From contig JAFUGK010000010.1 of the NCBI GenBank assembly GCA_017469445.1, forward strand, positions 1 to 46,674: a stretch of DNA of 46,674 bases, in the 5' to 3' direction. This stretch comes from Clostridia bacterium (GTDB lineage: Bacteria > Bacillota > Clostridia > TANB77 > CAG-508). Position 1 is the first letter of the stretch. Each line of letters starts with the position of its first letter. This document shows positions 27,492-35,785 of this stretch, one piece after another. Below the pieces are notes generated by a model. It did not search any database, was not told the DNA's origin, and saw nothing but the letters and a program-made list of their open reading frames with translations. Both the position numbers and the translations under genes were made by a program.

Positions 27492-27520
27492 TTGTAATTA
27501 CTAGTAAAATCGTGTATAAT
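27492..27520 (+). promoter_or_regulatory. prfA promoter
   Basis: TTGTAA (27492-27497), 17-bp spacer, TATAAT (27515-27520), 32 bases before the start codon. Confidence 0.65.
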
Positions 27521-27552
27521 ATTTATTATGAAATAAATAAGGAGAGTTACTT

Positions 27553-28614
27553 ATGTTTGAAAAATTAGAAGATGTAGAAAAAAGATATGAAGAGTTAAAT
27601 CAAAAGATTAGTGACCCTGAAGTTATTGCTAGACAAAATGAGTGGAAAGAACTTATGAAAGAACATAGTGAAATTTCAGAGATTGTAGCCAAATATAGAG
27701 AATATAAAAAAGTACAAAAAGATTTAGAAGAAGCAAAGGAAATGCTTAATGATAAGGAATTAAAAGAACTTGCTGAAATGGAAATGGTAGAGGCAAAAGA
27801 AAAGCTTCCTAAAATAGAAGAAGAACTAAAAACGCTTTTAATTCCAAAGGATCCAAATGATGATAAAAATGTTATTTGCGAAATAAGAGCAGGAGCGGGA
27901 GGAGAAGAAGCTGCTTTATTTGCTGGAACTTTATTTAGAATGTATTCAATGTATGCTGAAAGGAAACATTGGAAAGTAGAAATTTTAAATGAAAATGAAA
28001 CAGGCCTTGGTGGATATAAAGAAATAACATTTATGATACAAGGAAAGGGTGCATACAGTAGATTAAAATTCGAAAGTGGAGTTCATAGAGTTCAAAGAGT
28101 ACCAGATACTGAATCTAGTGGAAGAATACATACATCAACTGCAACAGTTGCAGTTCTACCAGAAATGGAAGATGTAGAAATTGAATTAAATCCAGCAGAT
28201 ATAAGAATGGAAGTGTTTAGGTCATCTGGCGCAGGAGGACAACATGTTAATAAAACATCATCTGCAGTAAGATTAATACATGAACCAACAGGAATAGTTG
28301 TAGAATGCCAAAATGAAAGGTCACAGCTTCAAAACAGAGAATTTGCAATGAGTATGCTTAAATCTAAATTGTATGAAATGAAGCAAAAAGAACAAGATGA
28401 AGAACTTGCTAAAAATAGAAAAAGTCAAGTTGGTACAGGAGATAGAAGTGAGAAGATAAGGACATATAATTACCCACAAGGAAGAATAACAGACCACAGA
28501 ATTGGACTTAGCATATATCAAGTTGAAGATTTTTTAAATGGAAACTTAGATGAAATGATAGAAAGCTTAATTGCTACAGATAGAGCAGAAAGATTAAAAG
28601 GTGAGGAAGAATAA
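27553..28614 (+). CDS. prfA: Peptide chain release factor 1
   Basis: 353 residues, standard RF1 length. It ends translation at UAA and UAG. The catalytic GGQ is at residues 228-230 in [15 protein letters not shown], and [20 protein letters not shown] precedes it in the usual place. AAGGAG precedes the ATG. The usual partner prmC, the methyltransferase that modifies GGQ, is not next to it. The gene stands behind its own promoter. Confidence 0.98.
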   Translation: MFEKLEDVEKRYEELNQKISDPEVIARQNEWKELMKEHSEISEIVAKYREYKKVQKDLEEAKEMLNDKELKELAEMEMVEAKEKLPKIEEELKTLLIPKDPNDDKNVICEIRAGAGGEEAALFAGTLFRMYSMYAERKHWKVEILNENETGLGGYKEITFMIQGKGAYSRLKFESGVHRVQRVPDTESSGRIHTSTATVAVLPEMEDVEIELNPADIRMEVFRSSGAGGQHVNKTSSAVRLIHEPTGIVVECQNERSQLQNREFAMSMLKSKLYEMKQKEQDEELAKNRKSQVGTGDRSEKIRTYNYPQGRITDHRIGLSIYQVEDFLNGNLDEMIESLIATDRAERLKGEEE

Positions 28615-28618
28615 AAAT

Positions 28619-28664
28619 ATAACCTCCTAAATAAACATATATAGTAGTTTATTTAGGAGGTTAT
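28619..28664 (+). promoter_or_regulatory. Hairpin that sequesters the ZIP transporter ribosome-binding site
   Basis: A perfect 17-bp stem (28619-28635 with 28648-28664) and a 12-base loop. The right arm contains AGGAGG (28655-28660), the Shine-Dalgarno of the next gene, paired with CCTCCT in the left arm. It lacks a T-run, so simple termination explains it poorly. It could gate translation of the transporter. Confidence 0.7.
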
Positions 28665-28668
28665 TAAT

Positions 28669-29403
28669 TTGAATGAAATTATAAAAACTACTTTACTTGG
28701 TTTGTTTTTTGGTACATTTGGTACAACTATTGGTGGAATAATAGGGGTAATGTTTAAAAATCCAAGTAAAAGAATGTTAAGCTTTATTCTGCAGTTTTCA
28801 GCTGGATTAATGAGTGCAATAATATGTTTTGACTTAATACCAGAAGCATTAGAAATATCCAATATGTCTAGCTTACTTGTAGGAATAATAATTGGAATTG
28901 CTGTAATGATTTTTTGTGAAAGTGCAGTTAGGAAAAATGAGAGAATAACATCAAATAATAATTCTTTATTGAAAACTGGGATAATAGTAGGAATAGGCCT
29001 AGCAATACATAATTTTCCAGAGGGATTAGCTATAGGTTCTGGATTTGGTGCATCTTTAAAGCTGGGATATTCTCTTGCATTAGCAATAGCATTTCATGAT
29101 ATACCTGAAGGAATTTCTATGTCTTTTCCAATGAAGAATGGTGGAATGTCTAAAACAAAGGCAGTTTTTTTAACTCTTTTGTCTGGGCTTACAACAGGAA
29201 TAGGAGCACTTTTTGGAGCATTAGTTGGTGGAATTTCAAAATCTGTAATAGGAATTTGCTTAGCTTTTGCAGCAGGAGCAATGTTATATATTGTTTCAGG
29301 AGAATTAATACCAGAATCTAATAAAATTTATAAAGGCAGAATAGGTGTAATTGGAAATATAATAGGTTTTGTTATAGGAATGATTGTAATAGATGCTTTC
29401 TAA
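28669..29403 (+). CDS. ZIP family divalent metal transporter
   Basis: 244 residues and about eight hydrophobic helices. The two metal-site helices are typical: HNFPEGLAIGSGF and HDIPEGISMSFPM. Substrate is probably zinc, iron or manganese; the sequence does not tell. The start is TTG at 28669, eight bases after AGGAGG; an ATG four bases on is out of frame. The ribosome-binding site is buried in a 17-bp hairpin, which suggests regulated translation. Confidence 0.93.
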   Translation: MNEIIKTTLLGLFFGTFGTTIGGIIGVMFKNPSKRMLSFILQFSAGLMSAIICFDLIPEALEISNMSSLLVGIIIGIAVMIFCESAVRKNERITSNNNSLLKTGIIVGIGLAIHNFPEGLAIGSGFGASLKLGYSLALAIAFHDIPEGISMSFPMKNGGMSKTKAVFLTLLSGLTTGIGALFGALVGGISKSVIGICLAFAAGAMLYIVSGELIPESNKIYKGRIGVIGNIIGFVIGMIVIDAF

Positions 29404-29472
29404 AATTGGAATAATTGTCATGGTGATGGGAAATTATAAGCACAGGTTATGTGAAATATTATTAAATTTTAC

Positions 29473-29501
29473 TTTACTTATTTTACAAAAAGTGGTATAA
29501 T
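29473..29501 (+). promoter_or_regulatory. Promoter of the two small genes at 29536 and 29717
   Basis: TTTACT (29473-29478), 17-bp spacer, TATAAT (29496-29501). Transcription would begin near 29508, after an ATG at 29506, which supports the start at 29536. Confidence 0.55.
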
Positions 29502-29535
29502 ATTTATGTTAACCTTAAAGAAAGGAATGAGAAAA

Positions 29536-29703
29536 ATGGTTATGCCATATGATAAATTTAATCAATCAATTTATCCAATGAGTGAAATTGCTGAATATAC
29601 AGAGACTATAAATGATAGATATAAAATTTTTAGAACAATGACCAATATAGTTAATAATTGTCCAGATGATGCTAATATTATGAATGAAATAATATATCCA
29701 TAG
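29536..29703 (+). CDS. Small protein of 55 residues, unknown function
   Basis: ATG 29536 lies ten bases after AAAGGA (29521-29526); the in-frame ATG at 29506 precedes the likely transcription start. The peptide (MVMPYDKFNQSIYPMSEIAE...) is soluble and has no recognisable motif. It lies 13 bases upstream of the 112-residue gene, so the two are probably an operon. Confidence 0.6.
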   Translation: MVMPYDKFNQSIYPMSEIAEYTETINDRYKIFRTMTNIVNNCPDDANIMNEIIYP

Positions 29704-29716
29704 GAGGGAGATATTT

Positions 29717-30055
29717 ATGACAAATGAATTTAAAAAATCTATTACAGAAGTATTAGATATTTTACATCATATGGATATAAAAGAGCAAAATAAAGTTCCA
29801 GATAGATTTAAATTTTTCTTAGAAAACAATAAAATGATTGGTTATAAACCTAATATTGACCATTCTAAAAAATTAAGCGATATAGAGCTGTGCCCAGATA
29901 CAAAAAATATTTTAGGAATGATGTATTATAAATATTGGTGTGATGATAATCAAAGAATAGACTTTATGAATAAAATAAAAGCAAATGAAATTGAATATCA
30001 AAAGGAATTAAGAGAAAAATATAATCCAGATGATGTATTTAAGAAAAAAGCATAA
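29717..30055 (+). CDS. Conserved-looking protein of 112 residues, unknown function
   Basis: AGGAGGG before the ATG and a strong terminator after the stop support the gene. The protein is soluble and mostly helical, with many Lys, Asp and Asn residues and two cysteines (IELCPDTKNI, YYKYWCDDN). No family is recognised. It is the second gene of a two-gene unit. Confidence 0.7.
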   Translation: MTNEFKKSITEVLDILHHMDIKEQNKVPDRFKFFLENNKMIGYKPNIDHSKKLSDIELCPDTKNILGMMYYKYWCDDNQRIDFMNKIKANEIEYQKELREKYNPDDVFKKKA

Positions 30056-30090
30056 AAAGAATGATATGTGAAAATAGTATCATTCTTTTT
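30054..30090 (+). terminator. Terminator after the 112-residue gene
   Basis: A 13-bp stem (30054-30066 with 30078-30090), 11-base loop, and six T residues. Confidence 0.9.
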
Positions 30091-30119
30091 TGTTCATTTA
30101 AAATTAACGATATTAATTA

Positions 30120-30240
30120 AGATTGGATATAATACATTATTTTGAAGTTCAACTTCGGACGCTCTGCTATTTTTAATATTTGCTAAAGCAAATTTAAAAA
30201 CACCTCGTTTCACTTCAAAATAATGTATTACATCCAATCT
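30120..30240. repeat. MITE-like palindromic element C
   Basis: Terminal inverted repeats of 29 bp with one mismatch (30120-30148 and 30212-30240). Inside, ATTTGCT and AGCAAAT with flanking T and A runs form a second hairpin near 30170-30200. No ORF. It fills most of the gap before the phosphatase gene. Confidence 0.7.
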
Positions 30241-30347
30241 TTTTATTATACTAGTTTATATTTTTAATTTTAACAAAATATATCAAATTTTATTGCAAAG
30301 TACTTATAAAAATTGATATAATAAGTAGCACGTGAGGGGTGAATTAA

Positions 30348-30809
30348 ATGCGAAAGATAATGTTTGTATGTACTGGAAATATATGCAGAAGTGCAATGGC
30401 AGAGAAGATGTTAAAGAAAAGAGTAGAAGAAGAAAAATTGGATATAGAAGTATATTCTTGTGGAGTAAGTGCACAAGATGGGGATTGGCCTACATTTACT
30501 TCTATAGAAGTATGCAAAGATTATGATGTTGATTTATCTACACATAGAGCTACTAATATTTTAAATAGTAATATAGAGGAAATGGATTTAGTTTTATGTG
30601 CAACAGAGGCTCATAAAGATGCTGTAATAGATATATATCCTGATTTAGTAGGAAAGGTTTTTACAATGAAGGAATATGTTGGAAACACAGAAAATGGCTT
30701 AAATATAAGTGATCCATGGGGATATGATGCTGATGTATATAGGAAGTGTGCAAGGGAAATAGAAGATATAATAGAAAAGATAATAAAAAAAGAAAGGGAA
30801 CAAAAATGA
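30348..30809 (+). CDS. Low-molecular-weight protein tyrosine phosphatase
   Basis: 153 residues. The phosphate loop CTGNICRS (Cys8 to Arg14) is at the N terminus and the general acid is in DPWGYD near residue 120, as in bacterial LMW-PTPs such as YwlE. The partner kinase or substrate is not in the window; YwlE-type members remove phosphate from arginine, others from tyrosine, and the sequence alone does not settle it. Start ATG lies behind GAGGGGTG. Its stop overlaps the pcrA start (ATGA), so the two are translationally coupled. Confidence 0.92.
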   Translation: MRKIMFVCTGNICRSAMAEKMLKKRVEEEKLDIEVYSCGVSAQDGDWPTFTSIEVCKDYDVDLSTHRATNILNSNIEEMDLVLCATEAHKDAVIDIYPDLVGKVFTMKEYVGNTENGLNISDPWGYDADVYRKCAREIEDIIEKIIKKEREQK

Positions 30810-33085
30810 TAGATATATTAGAAGGACTAAATGATAAACAAAATGAAGCTGTGGTAAATACTGAAGGCCCATGCCTTGTTATAGCGGGTGCCGGAAGCGG
30901 AAAAACTAAAGTGTTAACACACAAAATTGCAAATCTAATAAGAAATGGTGTAATGCCATGGAATATACTTGCAATAACTTTTACAAATAAAGCTGCAAAT
31001 GAGATGAAAGCAAGAGTAGAAAAACTAATAGGTGAAGATACATCAAAAGATATGTGGATTGGAACATTTCATTCTATTTGTGTAAGAATTTTAAGAAGGA
31101 ATATAGATAAAATAGGTTTTGATAAATCATTTGTAATATTTGATACATCAGACCAAAGGTCTTTAGTAAAAAGTTGTTTAAAAGAATTAGATATAGATGA
31201 TAAAATGTTCTCAGATAGAAGTGTTTTAGCTGAAATAAGTAATGCTAAAAATGAAATGCTAGAGCCTTCTACATATGCAAGAAAATATGAAAATGATTTT
31301 AGAAAAAGCAAAATAGCAGAAATATATGCTTTATACCAGAAGAAACTTAAAACAAACAATGCAATAGACTTTGATGATATTATAAATTACACAATAAAAG
31401 TATTATCAGAAAATCCAGAGGAATTAGAGTATTATTCAGACAAATTTCACTATGTTTTAGTAGATGAGTATCAAGATACGAACAAAGCACAATTTACACT
31501 TGTAACAATGCTTGCCGCTAAATATGGAAACATAACTGTAGTTGGCGATAATGATCAGGGAATTTATAGTTTTAGAGGGGCAGATATAAGCAATATTTTA
31601 AATTTTGAAAAAGATTTTCCTGGTACAAAAATAATAAAGCTTGAGCAAAACTATAGATGCACACAAAATATATTAGATGTTGCAAATGCAGTAATAAAGA
31701 ATAATGAAACCAAATATGAGAAAAAATTATGGACTAATAATGATAAAGGCCAAATGGTGCAAATGCATAAAGCAGATAATGAATATGATGAGGCATCATT
31801 TATAGTAGAAAAAATAAATGAATTAAAAAGGCAAGAATATTATAAAAACTCAGATTTTGCTATTTTATATAGAATGAATACACAATCTCGTAGTATAGAA
31901 GATATTTTAAGGAGAGAAGATATTCCATATAAAATAGTTGGAGGACTTAAGTTCTATGAAAGAAAAGAAATTAAAGATGCTATAGCGTATTTAAGATTAA
32001 TTCAAAATACTTCAGATAATTTAAGTTTAACAAGAATAATAAATGAACCAAAGCGTGGAATAGGAAAAGCAAGTTTAGAAACAGTTGAAGAATTATCTAT
32101 GCAAAATGGAATTTCAATGTATGAGGTAATAAAAAGAGCAAATGAGTTTGAATTAAATAGATTATACGCAAACTCTAGAGAATTTGTAGAAGTAATAGAA
32201 GATTTAGCTAAACGAAAAGATGAATTAAGTATATCTGAATTAATTACAGAAACAATGAAGAAAACAGGATATCTTAAGGCACTAGAAGATGAAGATACAT
32301 TCGAAGCAGAAAACAGAATAGAGAATTTAAATGAGTTACTTACTGTAGCTATAGAATTTGAGGAAGAAAATGCTGAAAATGGATTATCTGAATTTCTAGA
32401 AGGAATAACATTATCTAGTGATATTGATAATTTAGAAGAAACAGATGATACAGTTACGTTAATGACCTTACATAGTGCTAAAGGACTAGAGTTTCCAGTT
32501 GTATTCTTAGTAGGAATGGAAGAAGGAATTTTCCCAGGATATAAATCTATCGGGGAAGAAAAAGAATTAGAAGAAGAAAGAAGATTATGCTATGTTGGGA
32601 TAACTAGAGCAAAAGAGTATTTGTATTTAACATGTGCAAAAAGAAGAACTGTATTTGGATCTACAAGTTGTAATGCAGTATCTAGATTTTTAAAAGAAAT
32701 TCCTGCAAACATTGTAGAAGGTTATACCGAAACTGTTGAAGGAAATAATCATAACGATTTTGAGGACACAGAAAACAATTGGACATATGGAAATAGAAAT
32801 GTTGTTAAATCATATCAAATATCGCCAAATACTGTTCAAAAATCTCCAAGTTTTGCTTTTAGAACAGCAGATAGCTTTTTAAATAGTTTAAATAAACAAA
32901 CAGCATCTAACACAGTGGATTTATCTATATATGAGGCAGGAAAAAGAGTTTATCACAAGAAATTTGGAGAGGGCATAATAAACTATGTAGAGCAAGAAGG
33001 AAATGATTTAAAAGTAGATATAACTTTCGAAAAAGCTGGACATAAACGTTTAATGGCAAAATATGCGGGATTAGAAATATTGTAA
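30806..33085 (+). CDS. pcrA: ATP-dependent DNA helicase, UvrD/PcrA/Rep family
   Basis: 759 residues from the ATG at 30806, which overlaps the phosphatase stop and starts MIDILEGLNDKQNEAV; a longer frame begins inside the phosphatase gene. Superfamily 1 motifs are complete: Q motif LNDKQ, Walker A GAGSGKT (28-34), DFDDII, VDEYQDTN, GDNDQGIYSFRGA, QNYRCTQNIL, LMTLHSAKGLEFPVVFLVGMEEG and VGITRAKEYL. The C-terminal tail (GKRVYHKKFGEGIINYVEQEG) is the PcrA-type Tudor-like end. It acts in repair and in removing obstacles to replication and transcription. Confidence 0.96.
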   Translation: MIDILEGLNDKQNEAVVNTEGPCLVIAGAGSGKTKVLTHKIANLIRNGVMPWNILAITFTNKAANEMKARVEKLIGEDTSKDMWIGTFHSICVRILRRNIDKIGFDKSFVIFDTSDQRSLVKSCLKELDIDDKMFSDRSVLAEISNAKNEMLEPSTYARKYENDFRKSKIAEIYALYQKKLKTNNAIDFDDIINYTIKVLSENPEELEYYSDKFHYVLVDEYQDTNKAQFTLVTMLAAKYGNITVVGDNDQGIYSFRGADISNILNFEKDFPGTKIIKLEQNYRCTQNILDVANAVIKNNETKYEKKLWTNNDKGQMVQMHKADNEYDEASFIVEKINELKRQEYYKNSDFAILYRMNTQSRSIEDILRREDIPYKIVGGLKFYERKEIKDAIAYLRLIQNTSDNLSLTRIINEPKRGIGKASLETVEELSMQNGISMYEVIKRANEFELNRLYANSREFVEVIEDLAKRKDELSISELITETMKKTGYLKALEDEDTFEAENRIENLNELLTVAIEFEEENAENGLSEFLEGITLSSDIDNLEETDDTVTLMTLHSAKGLEFPVVFLVGMEEGIFPGYKSIGEEKELEEERRLCYVGITRAKEYLYLTCAKRRTVFGSTSCNAVSRFLKEIPANIVEGYTETVEGNNHNDFEDTENNWTYGNRNVVKSYQISPNTVQKSPSFAFRTADSFLNSLNKQTASNTVDLSIYEAGKRVYHKKFGEGIINYVEQEGNDLKVDITFEKAGHKRLMAKYAGLEIL

Positions 33086-33095
33086 TTAAAAAGGA

Positions 33096-33128
33096 AAAAA
33101 CTTTCTGGGATACTCCCAGAAAGTTTTT
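33096..33128. terminator. Bidirectional terminator between pcrA and the coat gene
   Basis: A 15-bp stem (33096-33110 with 33114-33128), a three-base loop, A-run on one side and T-run on the other; it serves both convergent genes. Confidence 0.92.
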
Positions 33129-33131
33129 GGC

Positions 33132-33371
33132 TTAAACATTTTTCTTAACATTTTCTATTTCTGGTTGTGTAGCTTTATCTGCTGGCGCATAAAATCCTTT
33201 TGCTTGAGCCATTTTAAATAATTCATATTGAAAAGATTCTGAACCGTTTCTCATTTGTTGTAATGTTTGCCTAAGTCCCATATTTTCAGTTTCATTTATA
33301 GCACCTTGCATAGTTGTTAAATCTCCTTTTATTCCCTCTAAAACATCGTTTACCATATACTTATCTTCCAT
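33132..33371 (-). CDS. CotF-type spore coat protein
   Basis: 79 residues. The helical body (GDLTTMQGAINETEN...LRQTLQQMRNGSESFQYELFKMAQAKGFY) and the C-terminal ATQPEIENVKK match the Coat F family, small proteins of the spore coat and related stress proteins. GGAGGTAATATAA precedes the ATG. The neighbour at 33384 has the same character, and the two are 12 bases apart in one unit. Confidence 0.85.
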   Translation of the reverse strand: MEDKYMVNDVLEGIKGDLTTMQGAINETENMGLRQTLQQMRNGSESFQYELFKMAQAKGFYAPADKATQPEIENVKKNV

Positions 33372-33383
33372 TTATATTACCTC

Positions 33384-33569
33384 CTAATTTAAAAATGTTA
33401 ATAATTTTTGCTTTCCATTCAAAGCATCTTGTGCTGCTTTTGTAAACATTTGCTTAACTTGCGCATCTTGGCAAGTATTTGCATAATTTGTTAGTTTTTG
33501 GTATGAAACTTCATGTGCTCCAATTAAATGCCTTAAATTTTGTAGTTCTACTTGATTTAAATCAGCCAT
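33384..33569 (-). CDS. Small spore-coat-like helical protein
   Basis: 61 residues from the ATG at 33569, which has GAAAGGA upstream; longer in-frame starts lie at or before that site. The sequence (LNQVELQNLRHLIGAHEVSYQKL, then TCQDAQVKQMFTKAAQDALNGKQKLL) is a two-helix ferritin-like hairpin related to CotF-associated coat proteins. It starts the two-gene coat unit. Sporulation expression is inferred from family only. Confidence 0.75.
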   Translation of the reverse strand: MADLNQVELQNLRHLIGAHEVSYQKLTNYANTCQDAQVKQMFTKAAQDALNGKQKLLTFLN

Positions 33570-33793
33570 TTTCATCATCCTTTCTATTATTCTTAAAAAT
33601 ATACTTTCCAAAATTGTGGAAAGTATTCATAAATTACTAAAAAATTCTTTTTAAAATATTGTATAATTTACTGAAAAAAAGAGAAAACAACAAGAATTAT
33701 AAGTATAATATGAAAAACAAAAGAAATTTTACTAAAAAAGGTATTGTTAAAATTAAAAAAGTATTGTAAAATAAATAAAAACAAACAAAGGAT

Positions 33794-34795
33794 GTGTTCA
33801 AAATAAATATACTAAAAAGGATAACAACAAGATTTAGAACTTATTTAAAGCTTATTTCACTAATAGGAATTGCATGTGCACTAATTTTAGCTGCAATATT
33901 TCTTGTATACAAGCCAATATATAGTGTGACGCTAAATGGCGAATTTGTAGGGTATATAGAAGATAAAACTGGTTTACAAAAAAAGATTAATGAATATATA
34001 AAATATGGAACTGATAATAATGTTGCTTTTGTAGAATTAGAAGAATTGCCAGAATACCATTTTTGCTTACATAAGAAAGATGTTGAGACTTCAGATGAAG
34101 AAATATTTAATATGATAAAAGAAAAAGGAACAACATACTATAGATATTATGCAGTACTACTAGCAACAGAACCTAAAGCATATGTGCCAACATATGAGGA
34201 TGCGGAACAAATAGTAGAAGGACTTAAAAATAAGGGAAGCGCTAATCAAGAAAAATTAACATATGTAGAAGTGCATGATACAGAATTAAAAGATTTTACA
34301 ACAGTTGATACTGCCATTTCAGACTTATATGAAAAACCAGTAGAAAAAGTAGTAAAGAAGGTAACAACTGCAAAGGTATATACTTCGCAAAAAATTTCTA
34401 ACGAAAAAAAAGAACTTGGTATTTCGTTTGCAAAACCAATTTCAGGAACGATAACTTCAAGGTTTGCTACTAAAAGCCGTGTAAGAAGTGGTATACATAC
34501 AGGCTTAGATATAGCAGCACCAAAAGGTACACCTATAAAGGCTGCAGCTGGTGGAACAGTAACACATGCTGGATGGAAAGGGTCACTTGGAAATCTAGTA
34601 ATAGTATCACATGGAAATGGTATTCAAACATATTATGGACATTGTAGCGAAATTTGTGTATCTGTTGGAGATAAGGTATCACAAGGAGACATAGTTGCAA
34701 AAGTAGGTTCAACAGGTAATTCAACTGGTAATCATTTACACTTAGAAATAAGATTAAATGGGGTAGCATTAAACCCACAAAATTATTTATATTAA
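33794..34795 (+). CDS. Membrane-anchored M23 (LytM) peptidase
   Basis: 333 residues. One N-terminal transmembrane helix (LISLIGIACALILAAIFLV), an unrecognised extracytoplasmic region to ~215, then an M23 domain with all zinc and catalytic elements: SRFATKSRVRSGIHTGLDIA, YYGHCSE and NHLHLEIR. It probably cleaves peptidoglycan cross-links or activates other enzymes during growth or sporulation. The start is uncertain: the GTG at 33794 lies only a few bases after AAAGGA. Spacing would suit a start near 33803, where the codon is ATA. Confidence 0.9.
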   Translation: MFKINILKRITTRFRTYLKLISLIGIACALILAAIFLVYKPIYSVTLNGEFVGYIEDKTGLQKKINEYIKYGTDNNVAFVELEELPEYHFCLHKKDVETSDEEIFNMIKEKGTTYYRYYAVLLATEPKAYVPTYEDAEQIVEGLKNKGSANQEKLTYVEVHDTELKDFTTVDTAISDLYEKPVEKVVKKVTTAKVYTSQKISNEKKELGISFAKPISGTITSRFATKSRVRSGIHTGLDIAAPKGTPIKAAAGGTVTHAGWKGSLGNLVIVSHGNGIQTYYGHCSEICVSVGDKVSQGDIVAKVGSTGNSTGNHLHLEIRLNGVALNPQNYLY

Positions 34796-34801
34796 AAATA
34801 A

Positions 34802-34823
34802 AACGCACAAGTTATTGTGCGTT
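34802..34823 (-). terminator. mecA terminator
   Basis: An 8-bp stem (34802-34809 with 34816-34823), a six-base loop, and a T-rich tail in the minus direction; it overlaps the end of mecA and lies just after the M23 gene. Confidence 0.7.
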
Positions 34824-35453
34824 AAATTTATTTATACAATTTATAATTGCATTTTTCTTTAAAATGATTTTTCCGTGTTCAAGAATTTTGTTTTTATATG
34901 TATTTGAGTTAGAAACAAACTTTGCAAATTCTAAAATTGAGGAATAAAAAGCTTTTATAAGCTTAGAATTTTCAGGTAATTCATCAATAATAAAATAATA
35001 TTTATTTTCATATAGACATAATTTAGAGCTTTTTATACTAGAATCACAGATTTTTTTTAATAAAGAAGAAGTTATTGATAATCCATAATCATAAAAATCA
35101 TCAAATGTAGTAAATTCAAATATAGCACAAGAATTGGATTTAATATCTTGTAATTTTTTTCGAACTTTAACTTTTTTCTTTGGTATATTTGAAGGAGCTT
35201 CAAAATTAGAAGTAACTCTAGTTACTGTTAGAACAAATGTACCTGAAGAAGTAGCTAAAGCTTCTATCATTACTTTACAATCTTTAGTTACAAAGCCAAA
35301 TTCTTTCTCAGCTTGATCTAGCATATCTAAGAACAAAGATTGAGAATCAATTGGGTTTGACATGAATTCATGAAAATCAATATTTTTTTCTGCTAAATCT
35401 TCTATATTTAATGTTATCCTTATTTTATTTTCTGTAAGTTTTTCAATTTTCAT
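34812..35453 (-). CDS. mecA: MecA-type adaptor protein for ClpC
   Basis: 213 residues. The N terminus (MKIEKLTENKIRITLNIEDL, then NIDFHEF) and the following FLDMLDQAEKEFGF are typical of MecA, which brings substrates to the ClpCP protease. The C-terminal domain (SCAIFEFTTFDDF, then LYENKYYFIIDEL) also fits. The central linker is Lys/Arg-rich. AAGGAGGC precedes the ATG. It is divergent from the Big_2/dockerin gene, and repeat array 3 lies between them. Confidence 0.88.
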   Translation of the reverse strand: MKIEKLTENKIRITLNIEDLAEKNIDFHEFMSNPIDSQSLFLDMLDQAEKEFGFVTKDCKVMIEALATSSGTFVLTVTRVTSNFEAPSNIPKKKVKVRKKLQDIKSNSCAIFEFTTFDDFYDYGLSITSSLLKKICDSSIKSSKLCLYENKYYFIIDELPENSKLIKAFYSSILEFAKFVSNSNTYKNKILEHGKIILKKNAIINCINKFNAQ

Positions 35454-35611
35454 TAAGTAGCCTCCTTAAGAATTTAGTATATAAATATATTATACTATGA
35501 ATATATGAAAATTTAAATAATCAATTTTTGGTAATATTGTTATAGTATATTAATAAAAATTTAAAAGTGTACTATAAATATAGCATAAATGATAGAAAAA
35601 ATAAAGGAAAA

Positions 35612-35638
35612 TGTAATAAAAATGTAATAAAAATTTAA
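35612..35638. promoter_or_regulatory. 11-bp direct-repeat array 3 (TGTAA-type, three units)
   Basis: TGTAA (35612), TGTAA (35623) and TTTAA (35634) at exactly 11 bp with A-rich spacers. It lies between divergent mecA and the dockerin gene, about 150 bases from each start, with a TATAAT at 35748-35753 ahead of the dockerin gene. The rest of this 332-base gap shows nothing else I can name. Confidence 0.6.
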
Positions 35639-35785
35639 TGAATTTGAAATAGAACACCAAATTAGCTGATATGAATAAATGGGATTAATGGAAAAATATG
35701 CTAAGAAGTTAAGTATATTGATTTTGTGTATAAAAAAGTTTATTATATATAATAAGGGTAAGTATATTTACTGGAGAGTGGTAAA

